Assembly: GCA_903813345.2 (NCBI GenBank)
Contig: CAIIXF020000001.1
Span: 4,030,001 to 4,094,000 of the forward strand
DNA from: Owenia fusiformis
Lineage: Eukaryota > Annelida > Polychaeta > Sabellida > Oweniidae
Direction of reading: 5' to 3'
DNA length: 64,000 nt
Both the position numbers and the translations under genes were made by a program. Shown here one piece after another: positions 63,001-64,000 of this stretch (position 1 is its first letter; every line of letters starts with the position of its first letter). The notes under the pieces were generated by a model. It saw only the letters and a program-made list of their open reading frames with translations. It searched no databases and was not told the origin of the DNA.

Positions 63001-64000
63001 TGCACATATGGATGGACTGAAGAAGATGTGTCAAGCTTCCAGTCAAGTGGGGAACCGATTGCAAACCCTAATCCTGTTGTCATATAAGTCTCAAGCCCAA
63101 ACTCTATGGCAATTACTGACAACAAATAAAAGGACATTATGACCAATAATATTGTGCATTCCTATGAAAATACATGTAAATTGACCTAAATTGAATAAAT
63201 CACATGATTGTATGCTTTATCTCTGGTTAAAATAGAATAGAAATAACATAGTCCACTATCATACAATTACTCGTTAAGAGTTGACTGTAAAACAAATTGC
63301 ACAAAAAAAGATTCAAAATTGGGAAGATACTGTATATGGTGAGATTAATAGTAAATAACCTAAAAACTAAGTAAAAAAGGCATAATTTTCGCATTTTCTG
63401 GTAAATAAGGCCTCTCCGAAAAATCAGAAGTCTTCCTGATGAAGGCTGGCAACAAGCTTACATACTTCTAGTTATAACACAGGGGAAGGTAAATATACTT
63501 ACAGTTGCTGTGATCACATGCTGAGATAGAGGGTACAAGGGTTCTGGGACTCTGATGTTGTACCATGAGGGAGTCACTGGAATCATAGAAATATACACTA
63601 AGTACTAAATAAATATAAGGGATCTTAGGATCTCGCCACAATATCCTAAATTCTCACTTGCTAGCCATGTTACTTTTTGACTGTCACAAATGAATTTATA
63701 TTTTTGACGCTCATAGCAACTTAATGGCCTTAAATGTATCTTTCATAGCTTTTTATGGGGAGTTTGGATGTGAAATGAAAATTAGGTACTTATAGGCAGA
63801 GTCCATACTCTGTATGGGTGTACTTCAAAGAATTTTATGTGTAGACATAATTGAGCTTGGTATAAGCTGTTCCAAGTTATACTTACATGTCTGTGATGTC
63901 ACTGGCAGCCCACAAGTGAGTCCATTGATATTCCCCGCGGAGATGGTGACACTGCGGGTGACATCTAGAGAAGGTTTCATAATATAGGCTGATTGTGAGA
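1..64000 (-). CDS. Giant modular extracellular protein: ~27 CARDB-like domains, EGF, TSP1, NIDO-AMOP-VWD (partial at both ends)
   Basis: A single gene of 92 hand-placed exons (6..114 at the C-terminal side to 63887..63964 at the N-terminal side) stays open across every junction, and the exon phases agree at every join. Neither start codon nor stop codon lies in the window. The in-window product is about 5,300 residues, Cys-rich and without an evident membrane segment, so it is probably a secreted or matrix protein. Modules in order are CARDB/APHP-like repeats, EGF x4, TSP1, EGF x3, NIDO, AMOP, VWD and EGF. The NIDO-AMOP-VWD core is known from MUC4, SUSD2 and cnidarian mucin-like proteins. The long CARDB-like N-terminal part is not something I recognise in that family. 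Splice sites were placed by GT-AG, phase and domain continuity, so a few boundaries could be off by a short distance. Three unrelated genes sit in its introns on the other strand. Confidence 0.85.
6..114 (-). CDS. Giant gene, EGF-like exon at the window edge
   Basis: The exon is bounded by an acceptor AG (rc of 115-116) and a GTAAA donor at its left end. It is phase 0 to 1 and encodes CQCYNGWSGESC, an EGF ending, followed by the first two cysteines of a further EGF module (GCATSPCFG). The gene therefore continues beyond position 1 with at least one more EGF. Confidence 0.75.
248..797 (-). CDS. Giant gene, linker after VWD
   Basis: Exons 694..797 (phase 1-0) and 248..490 (phase 0-0) encode a beta-rich linker of about 115 residues. 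It has a DGPPIFLTVLERIEAKAN start and a TLILCACNHEGLCHYD end. The Cys-X-Cys-X4-Gly-X-Cys end looks like the start of an EGF-like or Cys-rich turn and leads into the EGF exon at 6..114. MUC4-like proteins have a similar VWD-linker-EGF order. Confidence 0.75.
1325..3559 (-). CDS. Giant gene, VWD domain and following segment
   Basis: Exons are 3379..3559, 2743..2882, 2252..2482 and 1325..1612. The VWD domain starts GGPHYSTLDAYEYTFNGYGE, has the central VVVDEDVYKPGD strand and the GLMGNFDGVDDND motif, then RFGESW. The expected acidic calcium site of VWD is present. Exon 1325..1612 continues with an AHCVLYNNTPVSNACLFD segment, seen downstream of VWD in MUC4/SUSD2-type proteins. Exon phases are 1-2, 2-1, 1-1 and 1-1. 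Confidence 0.87.
2102..2168. repeat. Perfect 28-bp inverted repeat with 11-bp loop
   Basis: Arms 2102-2129 and 2141-2168 are exact reverse complements, AT-rich, in the intron between exons 2252..2482 and 1325..1612. Confidence 0.9.
2535..2632. repeat. Dispersed repeat, copy 1
   Basis: The core TCACCACCTGCCATTTGTTA also occurs at 43655 and, with one change, at 51312. All three are intronic. Confidence 0.6.
3669..4963 (-). CDS. Giant gene, AMOP domain
   Basis: The end of exon 4705..4963 (RKRCNDWLN) with exons 4348..4501 and 3669..3917 encodes an AMOP domain. Landmarks are CNDWLN, then WAEGVNNVCPPSTELAD, FYCYNK, VRCCYE, HDYLPYKLCCEDV and CDRYIEKRP. AMOP domains occur in extracellular adhesion proteins and mucins, between NIDO and VWD as here. 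The 3' end of exon 4348..4501 and its donor lie beside degenerate tandem copies of the same splice site. Confidence 0.88.
4138..4350 (-). repeat. Degenerate tandem repeats copying the AMOP exon 5' splice site
   Basis: The exon 4348..4501 ends CTTTAGGCAATG/GTAATT on the minus strand. In the adjoining intron, near-copies of that junction (CTTAGATAATG/GTAATAC-type, CAGACAATG/GTAACAC) sit at exon-equivalent positions 4323, 4251, 4179 and 4161. The larger period is 72 bp, with sub-units of about 18 bp. Two further diverged copies (GTATC) lie near 4211 and 4282. Confidence 0.75.
4705..6783 (-). CDS. Giant gene, NIDO domain
   Basis: The exons are 6638..6783, 6196..6372, 5657..5815, 5265..5365 and the first part of 4705..4963. 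The domain shows the usual order: LFDFGAEVGDIEV at the start, LVENGMIIISNK, IMPFWADNHP, a VWYQVYDKT strand, FQAIIVTNSISSFTFFIYED and GYNFSEN. This is the extracellular nidogen-type domain that precedes AMOP and VWD in MUC4-like proteins. The 6196..6372 exon was read through an internal AG because the frame and the NIDO motif continue across it. Confidence 0.85.
6841..7235. mobile_element. Possible mariner-type relic
   Basis: The left part begins TACGAGGCCCGATCAGAAAG, similar in form to the mariner end at 43808. The interior GTTGCTATGG and GGGTAGGCGGGGCA resemble 43960-44000. The opposite end was not found. Confidence 0.35.
7330..8522 (-). CDS. Giant gene, EGF-like domain and two calcium-binding EGF domains
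   Basis: The exons are 8367..8522, 7753..7893 and 7330..7464, each phase 1-1. The first is EGF-like (CDKDPCFADKGGICLY, then FSCDCAIGY). The second and third open with DIDECSLAEE and DIDECSEETHNC, the classic Asp/Asn-Ile/Val-Asp-Glu-Cys calcium-binding start. They carry the Asn between the middle cysteines expected for hydroxylation in cbEGF modules (CMNTPGGFTC, CENIIGSHLC). They lead directly into the NIDO domain. Confidence 0.88.
8776..9168 (-). CDS. Giant gene, thrombospondin type 1 repeat
   Basis: Exons 9090..9168 and 8776..8888 together encode a TSP1 module. The first contributes GGWSEWSAISLTDCSSGCG, with the tryptophans of the layered W-R core. The second contributes the RTCDSP...NGGRYC half with the remaining cysteines. 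The phases are 1-2 and 2-1, so the module is symmetrical as a unit. TSP1 domains are extracellular and often bind glycosaminoglycans. The position among EGF modules is typical of adhesive matrix proteins. Confidence 0.85.
9706..12677 (-). CDS. Giant gene, four EGF-like domains (one calcium-binding type)
   Basis: The exons are 12528..12677, 12081..12221, 11625..11747 and 9706..9819. Each is a phase 1-1 exon encoding one six-cysteine EGF module. The third carries the calcium-binding signature DINECMESDLPCSEH and a CYCKDGFQGDGFNC tail. The second begins DIDVCAIDD. The first has an unusually long loop between its third and fourth Cys. The fourth is a plain EGF (CKEDSCNNKGEC). cbEGF modules usually rigidify extracellular rods when calcium is bound. 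The intron between the third and fourth modules contains a 1.55-kb TIR element. Confidence 0.85.
9980..11527. mobile_element. TIR element with internal tandem repeats, non-autonomous
   Basis: The ends are inverted: GCTCACATGGTGA at 9980-9992 and TCACCATGTGAGC at 11515-11527. The interior holds about four tandem units of roughly 300-340 bp, visible from recurring ACAAAATTATTTCATA (near 10107, 10429, 10767 and 11070) and GAGCTTTTGAACCAGGAGTC. A TTGACGGACGGACAGACAG tract precedes the right end. No protein-coding frame is seen. It lies in the intron between exons 11625..11747 and 9706..9819 of the giant gene. Similar ends are widespread in mollusc genomes to my knowledge. Confidence 0.75.
12204..12293 (-). 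repeat. Two-copy duplication of an EGF exon acceptor
   Basis: A 28-bp segment at 12204-12231 (end of the intron plus start of exon 12081..12221) is repeated at 12266-12293 with two mismatches. The second copy keeps TTTCAG and the in-frame start DIDVCA but then lacks the rest of the exon. Confidence 0.8.
12845..17055 (-). CDS. Giant gene, CARDB-like domains 25-27, including the repeated-donor exon
   Basis: Exons are 16910..17055, 16350..16480, 16014..16213 (25), 15689..15796, 15261..15428, 15070 down to a donor between 14882 and 13802 (26), and 13277..13533, 12845..13037 (27). Domain 25 ends NNVYSVSVEVNCEDG. Domain 26 has VDETNEDN and then a stretch ending RPDQCNG, whose coding end plus donor is repeated 17 times. 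Domain 27 has FVLSNDPIFGGDDLIL and closes LDCGG. It is the last CARDB-like domain before the EGF series. Exon 12845..13037 was started at 13037 because that gives the phase-0 join required by the exon before it. Confidence 0.78.
13798..14945 (-). repeat. Coding minisatellite: 17 copies of an exon end plus its 5' splice site
   Basis: Seventeen tandem units of 66 bp (13 units) or 72 bp (4 units with an extra ACATGT-type hexamer) run from about 13798 to 14945. On the minus strand each unit encodes FNDINTYVTGVSMRPDQCNG and then GTGAGT. All 17 keep the AATG/GTGAGT donor, and all unit lengths are multiples of 3. The frame is open through the whole array and stops 11 codons past the last donor. Units differ by only a few bases (two amino-acid changes), so the array is young or homogenised. 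Confidence 0.97.
17056..17475. other. Intron, no feature seen
   Basis: This 420-bp intron of the giant gene lies next to the 1,245-bp exon. No repeat or coding segment is visible. Confidence 0.5.
17476..18720 (-). CDS. Giant gene, single 1,245-bp exon spanning parts of three CARDB-like domains
   Basis: This exon is about eight times the length of its neighbours and is phase 1 at both ends. It encodes 415 residues: the tail of one domain (ending near VPIFIPC), a complete domain with NLYLSEDKYLSYKTD and a closing LRC, and another complete one with YVSLDRVLDDEDYAMD, then LCGRVYLLAVVDSEKW, EETSEYNN and LLC. None of the internal or inter-domain introns seen elsewhere is present, which fits local intron loss (for example by gene conversion with a cDNA). 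The donor is GTAAGT at 17470-17475 and the acceptor AG is at 18721-18722 on the minus strand. Confidence 0.85.
18850..19640 (+). mobile_element. LINE 3' fragment (C-terminal end of ORF2)
   Basis: The frame at 18908-19159 encodes FRAGLILKAHLYVHNF, CICGAKQHTTHHFFLNCPLL and QQERCTLQAGL, matching the Cys-Cys-His-Cys zinc-knuckle-like tail found after reverse transcriptase in many Jockey/CR1-type non-LTR elements. No upstream reverse transcriptase is present, as expected of a 5'-truncated copy. A 3' untranslated tail runs to the AT-rich end near 19640. It lies in the intron 18721-19822. Confidence 0.7.
19823..26253 (-). CDS. Giant gene, CARDB-like domains 18-22
   Basis: Exons are 26140..26253, 25489..25627, 24901..25061 (18), 24498..24673, 24134..24281, 23799..23981 (19), 23285..23464, 22846..23012, 22587..22686 (20), 22068..22256, 21421..21580, 21100..21197 (21), and 20598..20740, 20268..20406, 19823..20107 (22). 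Domain 18 is the clearest: CGEVYVIVVLDSGTAVKE, then IDEGNN and a closing CTGG. The start of exon 23285..23464 was set at 23464 rather than 23511 because only that acceptor matches the phase-1 end of the exon before it. Domain 22 is divergent and has a longer last exon. Confidence 0.77.
20902..20993. repeat. Inverted repeat, MITE-like
   Basis: CTGTATTGCTACTGAGA at 20902-20918 is the exact reverse complement of 20977-20993. A further TCTGTATTGCGACGGAG between them resembles the arm. Confidence 0.7.
25285..25375 (-). repeat. tRNA-like relic (SINE head or tRNA pseudogene)
   Basis: On the minus strand TAGCTCAAATTGTAA resembles an A box and GGTTCGATTCC is a perfect B box, with spacing as in a tRNA. 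The acceptor stem does not pair well, so a working tRNA is unlikely. It lies in the intron between exons 25489..25627 and 24901..25061. Confidence 0.5.
26636..32902 (-). CDS. Giant gene, CARDB-like domains 13-17
   Basis: Exons are 32751..32902, 31802..32015, 31512..31577 (13), 31024..31233, 30451..30633 (14), 30105..30282, 29603..29888, 29209..29344 (15), 28648..28792, 28098..28243, 27667..27798 (16), and 27137..27358, 26636..26842 (17). Landmarks are RLYMSKDSILDKGD (14), DVYVSEDDKLDNGDTPL (16) and CGNQNIIFYVDTRNQIKE (16). Domain 15 holds a long acidic Ser-Gly insert in exon 29603..29888 and uses a weak GTTTGG donor there. Domain 13 ends in a very short 66-bp exon. The acceptor of exon 31802..32015 is repeated 11 times in the preceding intron. 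Confidence 0.77.
31997..32455 (-). repeat. 41-bp minisatellite: 11 copies of a 3' splice site plus exon start
   Basis: The unit on the minus strand is a T-rich tract, CCTATTTTAAG, and then GTATATGCAACTTGG. The left-most copy is the real acceptor and start of exon 31802..32015 (GTATATGCAACATGG). Eleven copies with a 41-bp period (one is 40 bp) extend into intron 32016-32750. The AG is kept in every copy. Because 41 is not a multiple of 3, use of an upstream copy would read into an in-frame TAA within one unit. Confidence 0.95.
32903..34385. other. Intron/flank upstream of the TRPV-like gene
   Basis: No coding segment is seen. A mariner-like end (TGGACCACCCTGTACA, near 33208-33224) is present alone. 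A TTCAG at 34296-34300 could end an untranslated first intron of the TRPV-like gene, but I cannot support it. Confidence 0.4.
33230..34300. other. AT-rich intronic DNA, no feature seen
   Basis: Short frames only, with no recognisable motif, repeat or splice-supported exon on either strand. Confidence 0.4.
34386..36545 (+). CDS. TRPV-like cation channel, intronless
   Basis: This is a 719-residue open frame from the ATG at 34386. An upstream in-frame GTG at 34362 was not preferred. Residues about 95-310 carry ankyrin-repeat-like helices (LEIACWAGNYKMVKSLLQ, GHNLLHTLI, NNEMTPMLLAMKRG), then YGPTRYVNYDITDIEK, the linker typical of TRPV/Inactive-type channels. Six membrane segments follow from about residue 362. 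The pore has LGIADL at about 593-598 in the place of the TRPV filter GMGD, and S6 is MLFNMLIGIMANTI. No intron is visible, and an AATAAA lies at 36737-36742. It sits in the intron between exons 37009..37080 and 32751..32902 of the giant gene, on the other strand. The lack of introns suggests an origin by retroposition, but the frame is intact. TRPV channels pass calcium and other cations across the plasma membrane. Confidence 0.85.
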   Translation: MAGNQSNELVFYPPNSEENNIYDTDKTNITISHMIKTQAEDDNCHDSSESKADEKVTKLRDTFLQVIEANDMNGFTMCTDEYHELLELEIITGIYDPQLISNDTNLLRHAVTHTFDEAACILLELSDNGAVMKDKKHGVGLLHDTVIKNMPRIVEAISEKLTKEEFHELMAMRATGTFFKEHFKGLELSLEIACWAGNYKMVKSLLQINPMGVYLENSKGHNLLHTLILLCDEDNHKVTDFVKDVFMMIYNAESGKMALEYLLDMKDNNEMTPMLLAMKRGEFPFVMLVLNTVLKEVNSEYGPTRYVNYDITDIEKCPGAVSKGPTGIMYVATSADSHRLPNMLSLQPWKKILQLRWNMYKWYLLFMMLFHFAVLAYFAVNVTISPSRDELILMNNATFDWINGSSTGVGFLEQRGYVGLQGLMQFGAECCFILYGLTGFINQFAIMMRMVVRLFRARLTMSEMIQRMFNPATGSGLYGVTNLVFTFNLVLSYSFKILNLSQYVSRLSAAGSIICGFIYLTFYYRTIPYTSFFTVTINKMIFGDVLRFLVIAFGYLIGFSTAFYILFKDTEGGAPPDMDSFSNALISTYKLMLGIADLKTMKVANGYYIVTFYILYTIIMTVMLFNMLIGIMANTINDVSVHKQCFSKFQRLSTLMITEFGQFWSGGFIKKSLEKGDVSVKSVMYAGRKQKRLFIECLEIDHEARFSWISDNKQYEHFT
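36737..36742 (+). terminator. Polyadenylation signal of the TRPV-like gene
   Basis: AATAAA lies about 190 bp after the stop codon at 36543-36545, the first canonical signal downstream on the same strand. Confidence 0.5.
37009..43475 (-). CDS. Giant gene, CARDB-like domains 8-12
   Basis: Exons are 43338..43475, 43046..43186, 42411..42572 (8), 41919..42167, 41046..41228 (9), 40464..40672, 39547..39673, 39269..39400 (10), 38784..39023, 38223..38432 (11), and 37830..38011, 37404..37578, 37009..37080 (12). Domain 12 shows the repeat clearly: ALYLSEDDQLQGDIDME, then LCGDVYIIALIDKDNSV, then AEINESNN and a final Cys. Two-exon domains (9 and 11) have lost one internal intron relative to the three-exon ones. 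The acceptor of exon 41046..41228 directly abuts a fragment of a dispersed repeat. The intron after exon 37009..37080 carries the TRPV-like gene. Confidence 0.78.
37225..37275. repeat. Dispersed repeat pair, member 1
   Basis: GTGGCCATTTTGAA, GAGTGGCCATATT-like and GAAATTCCTTCT recur in the same order at 58872-58915. Confidence 0.55.
40376..40445. mobile_element. 70-bp MITE-like element
   Basis: The ends CAGGGTGTCCATAAAG and CTTTATGGACAACCTG are inverted with one mismatch and are preceded by TA. Its right end lies 18 bp before the donor side of exon 40464..40672. Confidence 0.6.
41253..41474. mobile_element. Partial copy of the same TIR element (right end)
   Basis: Sequence 41265-41474 matches the right end of the element at 9980-11527, including GAGCTTTTGAACCAGGAGTC, the GACGGACGGACGG tract and the terminal TCACCATGTGAGC. 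The left end is missing. It begins about 25-35 bp from the acceptor of exon 41046..41228. Confidence 0.8.
43421..43580 (-). repeat. Two-copy duplication of acceptor plus 55 bp of exon
   Basis: The segment 43421-43483 (start of exon 43338..43475 and its acceptor) recurs at 43518-43580, offset 97 bp, with about ten mismatches. The upstream copy keeps an AG and an open frame (NQPSDDVGVCSVRSGDLIF) but no obvious donor. Confidence 0.8.
43645..43748. repeat. Dispersed repeat, copy 2
   Basis: It shares ACATG, TCACCACCTGCCATTTGTTA, CACCAAC and a TATGG segment with the copy at 2535 in the same order. It lies just left of the mariner. Confidence 0.6.
43808..44879 (+). mobile_element. Mariner-type DNA transposon, internally deleted
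   Basis: TIRs of about 42 bp with one mismatch (CGAGGGTTGTCCCAGAAGTA at each end) are flanked by TA at 43806-43807 and 44880-44881, the mariner target duplication. A plus-strand frame at 44197-44484 encodes 95 residues resembling the N-terminal helix-turn-helix DNA-binding part of mariner transposase (KVYEEYIPDRTTIMGWHKRF, then NSKHGRQKL). The catalytic DDD part is absent, and the 1,072-bp length is below the usual 1.3 kb. It is a non-autonomous deletion derivative in the intron between exons 44973..45135 and 43338..43475. Confidence 0.85.
44973..51652 (-). CDS. Giant gene, CARDB-like domains 3-7
   Basis: Exons are 51561..51652, 51118..51277, 50512..50670 (domain 3), 49990..50202, 49462..49629, 49048..49152 (4), 48651..48805, 48109..48281, 47768..47880 (5), 47449..47537, 47007..47204, 46555..46693 (6), and 45946..46091, 45491..45625, 44973..45135 (7). 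Each domain is a triplet of exons opening and closing in phase 1, with one phase-0 or phase-2 intron at a fixed place. Shared landmarks are a strand such as FKLWLSHDDQLDMDTD, then YCG followed by VYIIMQVDDLNAIDEPNKVNN, cut here to its core, and a closing Cys-X(2-4)-Gly. The E-x-x-E-x-NN motif near the end is the CARDB hallmark. Confidence 0.78.
46669..46838 (-). repeat. Two-copy duplication of acceptor plus exon start
   Basis: Segment 46669-46699 (start of exon 46555..46693) is partly repeated at 46808-46838, offset 139 bp. The outer parts are identical, including the AGCTCCTACAA acceptor side, and the middle has diverged. The copy has an acceptor and, 25 bp later on the minus strand, a GTAATG donor, so it resembles a micro-exon. 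Confidence 0.65.
49850..49965. repeat. Degenerate pentanucleotide repeat
   Basis: Runs of TTGCA and TTGTA lie in the intron between exons 49990..50202 and 49462..49629. Confidence 0.9.
51296..51375. repeat. Dispersed repeat, copy 3
   Basis: ACATGCAAAATGTCAC, ACCTGCCATTTGTTACAGAT and AACACCAACC are in the same order as in the other two copies. Confidence 0.6.
52064..52180. repeat. 117-bp imperfect palindrome (fold-back element)
   Basis: Arms of about 51 bp (TACCTGTGCAACATCGTCCA at the left and its near-complement TGGACGATCTTGCACAGGTA at the right) flank a 15-bp loop. It would fold into a long hairpin on either strand. Confidence 0.8.
52896..52903 (+). promoter_or_regulatory. Possible TATA box of the DEG/ENaC gene
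   Basis: TATAAAAG lies 159 bp before the first ATG with the tail motif (53055) and about 300 bp before the main ATG (53198). A retained promoter would argue against a simple processed copy. Confidence 0.4.
53198..55590 (+). pseudogene. DEG/ENaC-family channel, intronless, disrupted
   Basis: The N-terminal part (53198-53734) is a charged, Lys/Asp/Glu-rich cytoplasmic tail with repeats of the EVKEIKHENKD type. The body (from about 53715) has the TM1 preamble NVTTIHAC, a TM1 helix WLLIAISVATIVIFGL, FPSITVC, the finger/palm cysteines (CYRQCMQELTMRKCGCL, CNCKEQC) and a C-terminal TM2 with ADIGGIIGMYLGMSL, whose GMS matches the family's G-X-S filter. Three breaks are visible: a frame change near 53715-53731, an in-frame TAG at 55149-55151, and a frame change near 55440. 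Length and order of parts otherwise match a whole channel. A further short frame with the same tail motif (53055-53144) lies upstream and ends in TAG. No introns are seen. Sequencing error is an alternative to decay, but three separate breaks make a pseudogene more likely. The gene lies in the intron between exons 56099 and 51652 of the giant gene. Confidence 0.8.
55560..55800 (+). repeat. Purine-rich GA tract
   Basis: A GAGA-rich low-complexity stretch follows the DEG/ENaC TM2 coding end. Frames on the complement are Leu/Ser-rich and have no domain. Confidence 0.85.
56099..63964 (-). CDS. Giant gene, CARDB-like domains 1 (end) and 2
   Basis: Exons are 63887..63964, 63503..63576, 56875..57076 and 56099..56260. 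The first holds the end of a domain (phase 1 both sides, a Cys near the end). The next three form a whole domain with an acidic calcium-loop-like strand, DDDPDFGIAVYVSSDDTVDD, typical of the middle of this repeat. It ends with the LLCQFAG motif before a phase-1 intron. The intron 57077-63502 (6.4 kb) is the largest in the window and houses the chitin-binding/LamG-like gene on the opposite strand. The intron 51653-56098 that follows houses the DEG/ENaC gene. The family call rests on pattern similarity to CARDB (a strand-rich bacterial adhesion fold), not on a search. Confidence 0.75.
58310..58425. repeat. Two-copy tandem repeat, about 54 bp
   Basis: Two nearly identical units (AATCATACATTATC, then ATAAACAGGATCC and AACTGTAGGTCTG) are followed by the start of a third. 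Confidence 0.9.
58872..58920. repeat. Dispersed repeat pair, member 2
   Basis: This is a diverged copy of the segment at 37225-37275. It lies about 100 bp before the first exon of the chitin-binding gene. Confidence 0.55.
59017..63087 (+). CDS. Secreted chitin-binding and LamG-like protein, Pif/BMSP-like
   Basis: Nine exons join in one frame of 367 residues: 59017..59092, 59650..59670, 59912..60100, 60360..60407, 60668..60832, 61789..62114, 62414..62534, 62630..62691 and 62992..63087 (TAA at 63085-63087). Residues 1-16 are a signal peptide (MLKLLLLCCFYAVSMA). Exon 3 is a peritrophin-A/CBM14-type chitin-binding module (CKTGYFNEQSDDCCHYYQC, then FRRMCMEPLVWNDD and C-X-F). Exon 5 is a second Cys-rich, divergent chitin-binding-like module (CCERGITWDD, then CNKNHKCP and CSC). 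Exons 6-9 look like a LamG/ConA-like fold: FTMFASFAPDLNG, SKTVSLYVGDSSS and FGLCTYGWTEEDVSSF at the end. CBM14 followed by LamG occurs in mollusc shell-matrix proteins Pif and BMSP, which also have a VWA domain that is absent here. The role in shell or cuticle matrix is inference. The gene is nested in an intron of the giant gene. Confidence 0.82.
59454..59640 (+). repeat. ~36-bp minisatellite in intron 1 of the chitin-binding gene
   Basis: About five units of ATGCTGACAATATTGTGTAA-type sequence with TCATGTGTAATGGCTT end just before the acceptor of exon 59650..59670. The real acceptor is not itself copied. Confidence 0.85.
60873..61480 (+). repeat. 21-bp intronic minisatellite with GTAAGT in nearly every unit
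   Basis: About 29 units of GAGTGTAAGTAGACAACATAC-type sequence fill the intron between exons 60668..60832 and 61789..62114 of the chitin-binding gene. On the sense strand each unit carries TGTAAGTA, a strong match to the 5' splice site consensus. Variation is almost confined to the second half of the unit. As 21 is a multiple of 3, long open frames appear on both strands, but none has a start context, domain or splice support. Confidence 0.95.
63125..63199 (+). terminator. Two polyadenylation signals of the chitin-binding gene
   Basis: AATAAA occurs at 63125-63130 and again at 63194-63199, 38 and 107 bp after the stop codon. Confidence 0.55.

Noticed and set aside
1-64000. Bacterial contamination suggested by CARDB-like domains
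   Set aside because: The domains are split by dozens of phase-consistent spliceosomal introns and joined to animal EGF, TSP1, NIDO, AMOP and VWD modules.

Overview
The window is nuclear DNA of an invertebrate animal: AT-rich, standard code, many short GT-AG introns, dispersed transposon relics and minisatellites. A Pif/BMSP-like shell-matrix-type gene and a TIR repeat ending in a GCTCACCATGTGAGC-type motif point to a lophotrochozoan, most likely a mollusc (perhaps a bivalve). That placement is inference.

One giant gene fills the window on the minus strand and runs off both ends. I placed 92 exons by eye. All join in phase without a stop and give about 5,300 residues, or about 5,670 if an internal repeat array is fully included. 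From N to C (right to left) it encodes about 27 tandem domains resembling the CARDB/APHP immunoglobulin-like fold (63964-12845), two EGF domains, a calcium-binding EGF, another EGF, a thrombospondin type 1 repeat, three more EGF domains (12677-7330), then NIDO, AMOP and VWD modules as in MUC4/SUSD2-type proteins (6783-1325), a linker, and a further EGF at the left edge. Most CARDB-like domains are sets of two or three exons bounded by phase-1 introns, as expected for exon-shuffled extracellular modules.

Three genes lie inside its introns, all on the plus strand: an intronless TRPV-like channel (34386-36545), an intronless DEG/ENaC-family channel that looks damaged (about 53198-55590), and a nine-exon secreted chitin-binding/LamG-like protein (59017-63087).

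The most unusual signal is that tandem repeats keep falling on splice junctions and copying the splice site. There are 17 in-frame copies of a 22-24 codon exon end each carrying a 5' splice site (13.8-14.95 kb), 11 copies of a 41-bp unit each carrying a 3' splice site (32.0-32.46 kb), degenerate copies of a 5' splice site beside an AMOP exon (4.15-4.35 kb), three two-copy duplications of acceptor plus exon start (12.2, 43.5 and 46.7 kb), and an intronic 21-bp minisatellite of about 29 units each holding GTAAGT on the sense strand of the chitin-binding gene (60.87-61.48 kb).

Mobile DNA includes an internally deleted mariner with near-perfect long TIRs, a 1.55-kb TIR element with internal tandem repeats plus a second partial copy, a LINE 3' fragment, small fold-back/MITE elements and a tRNA-like relic.
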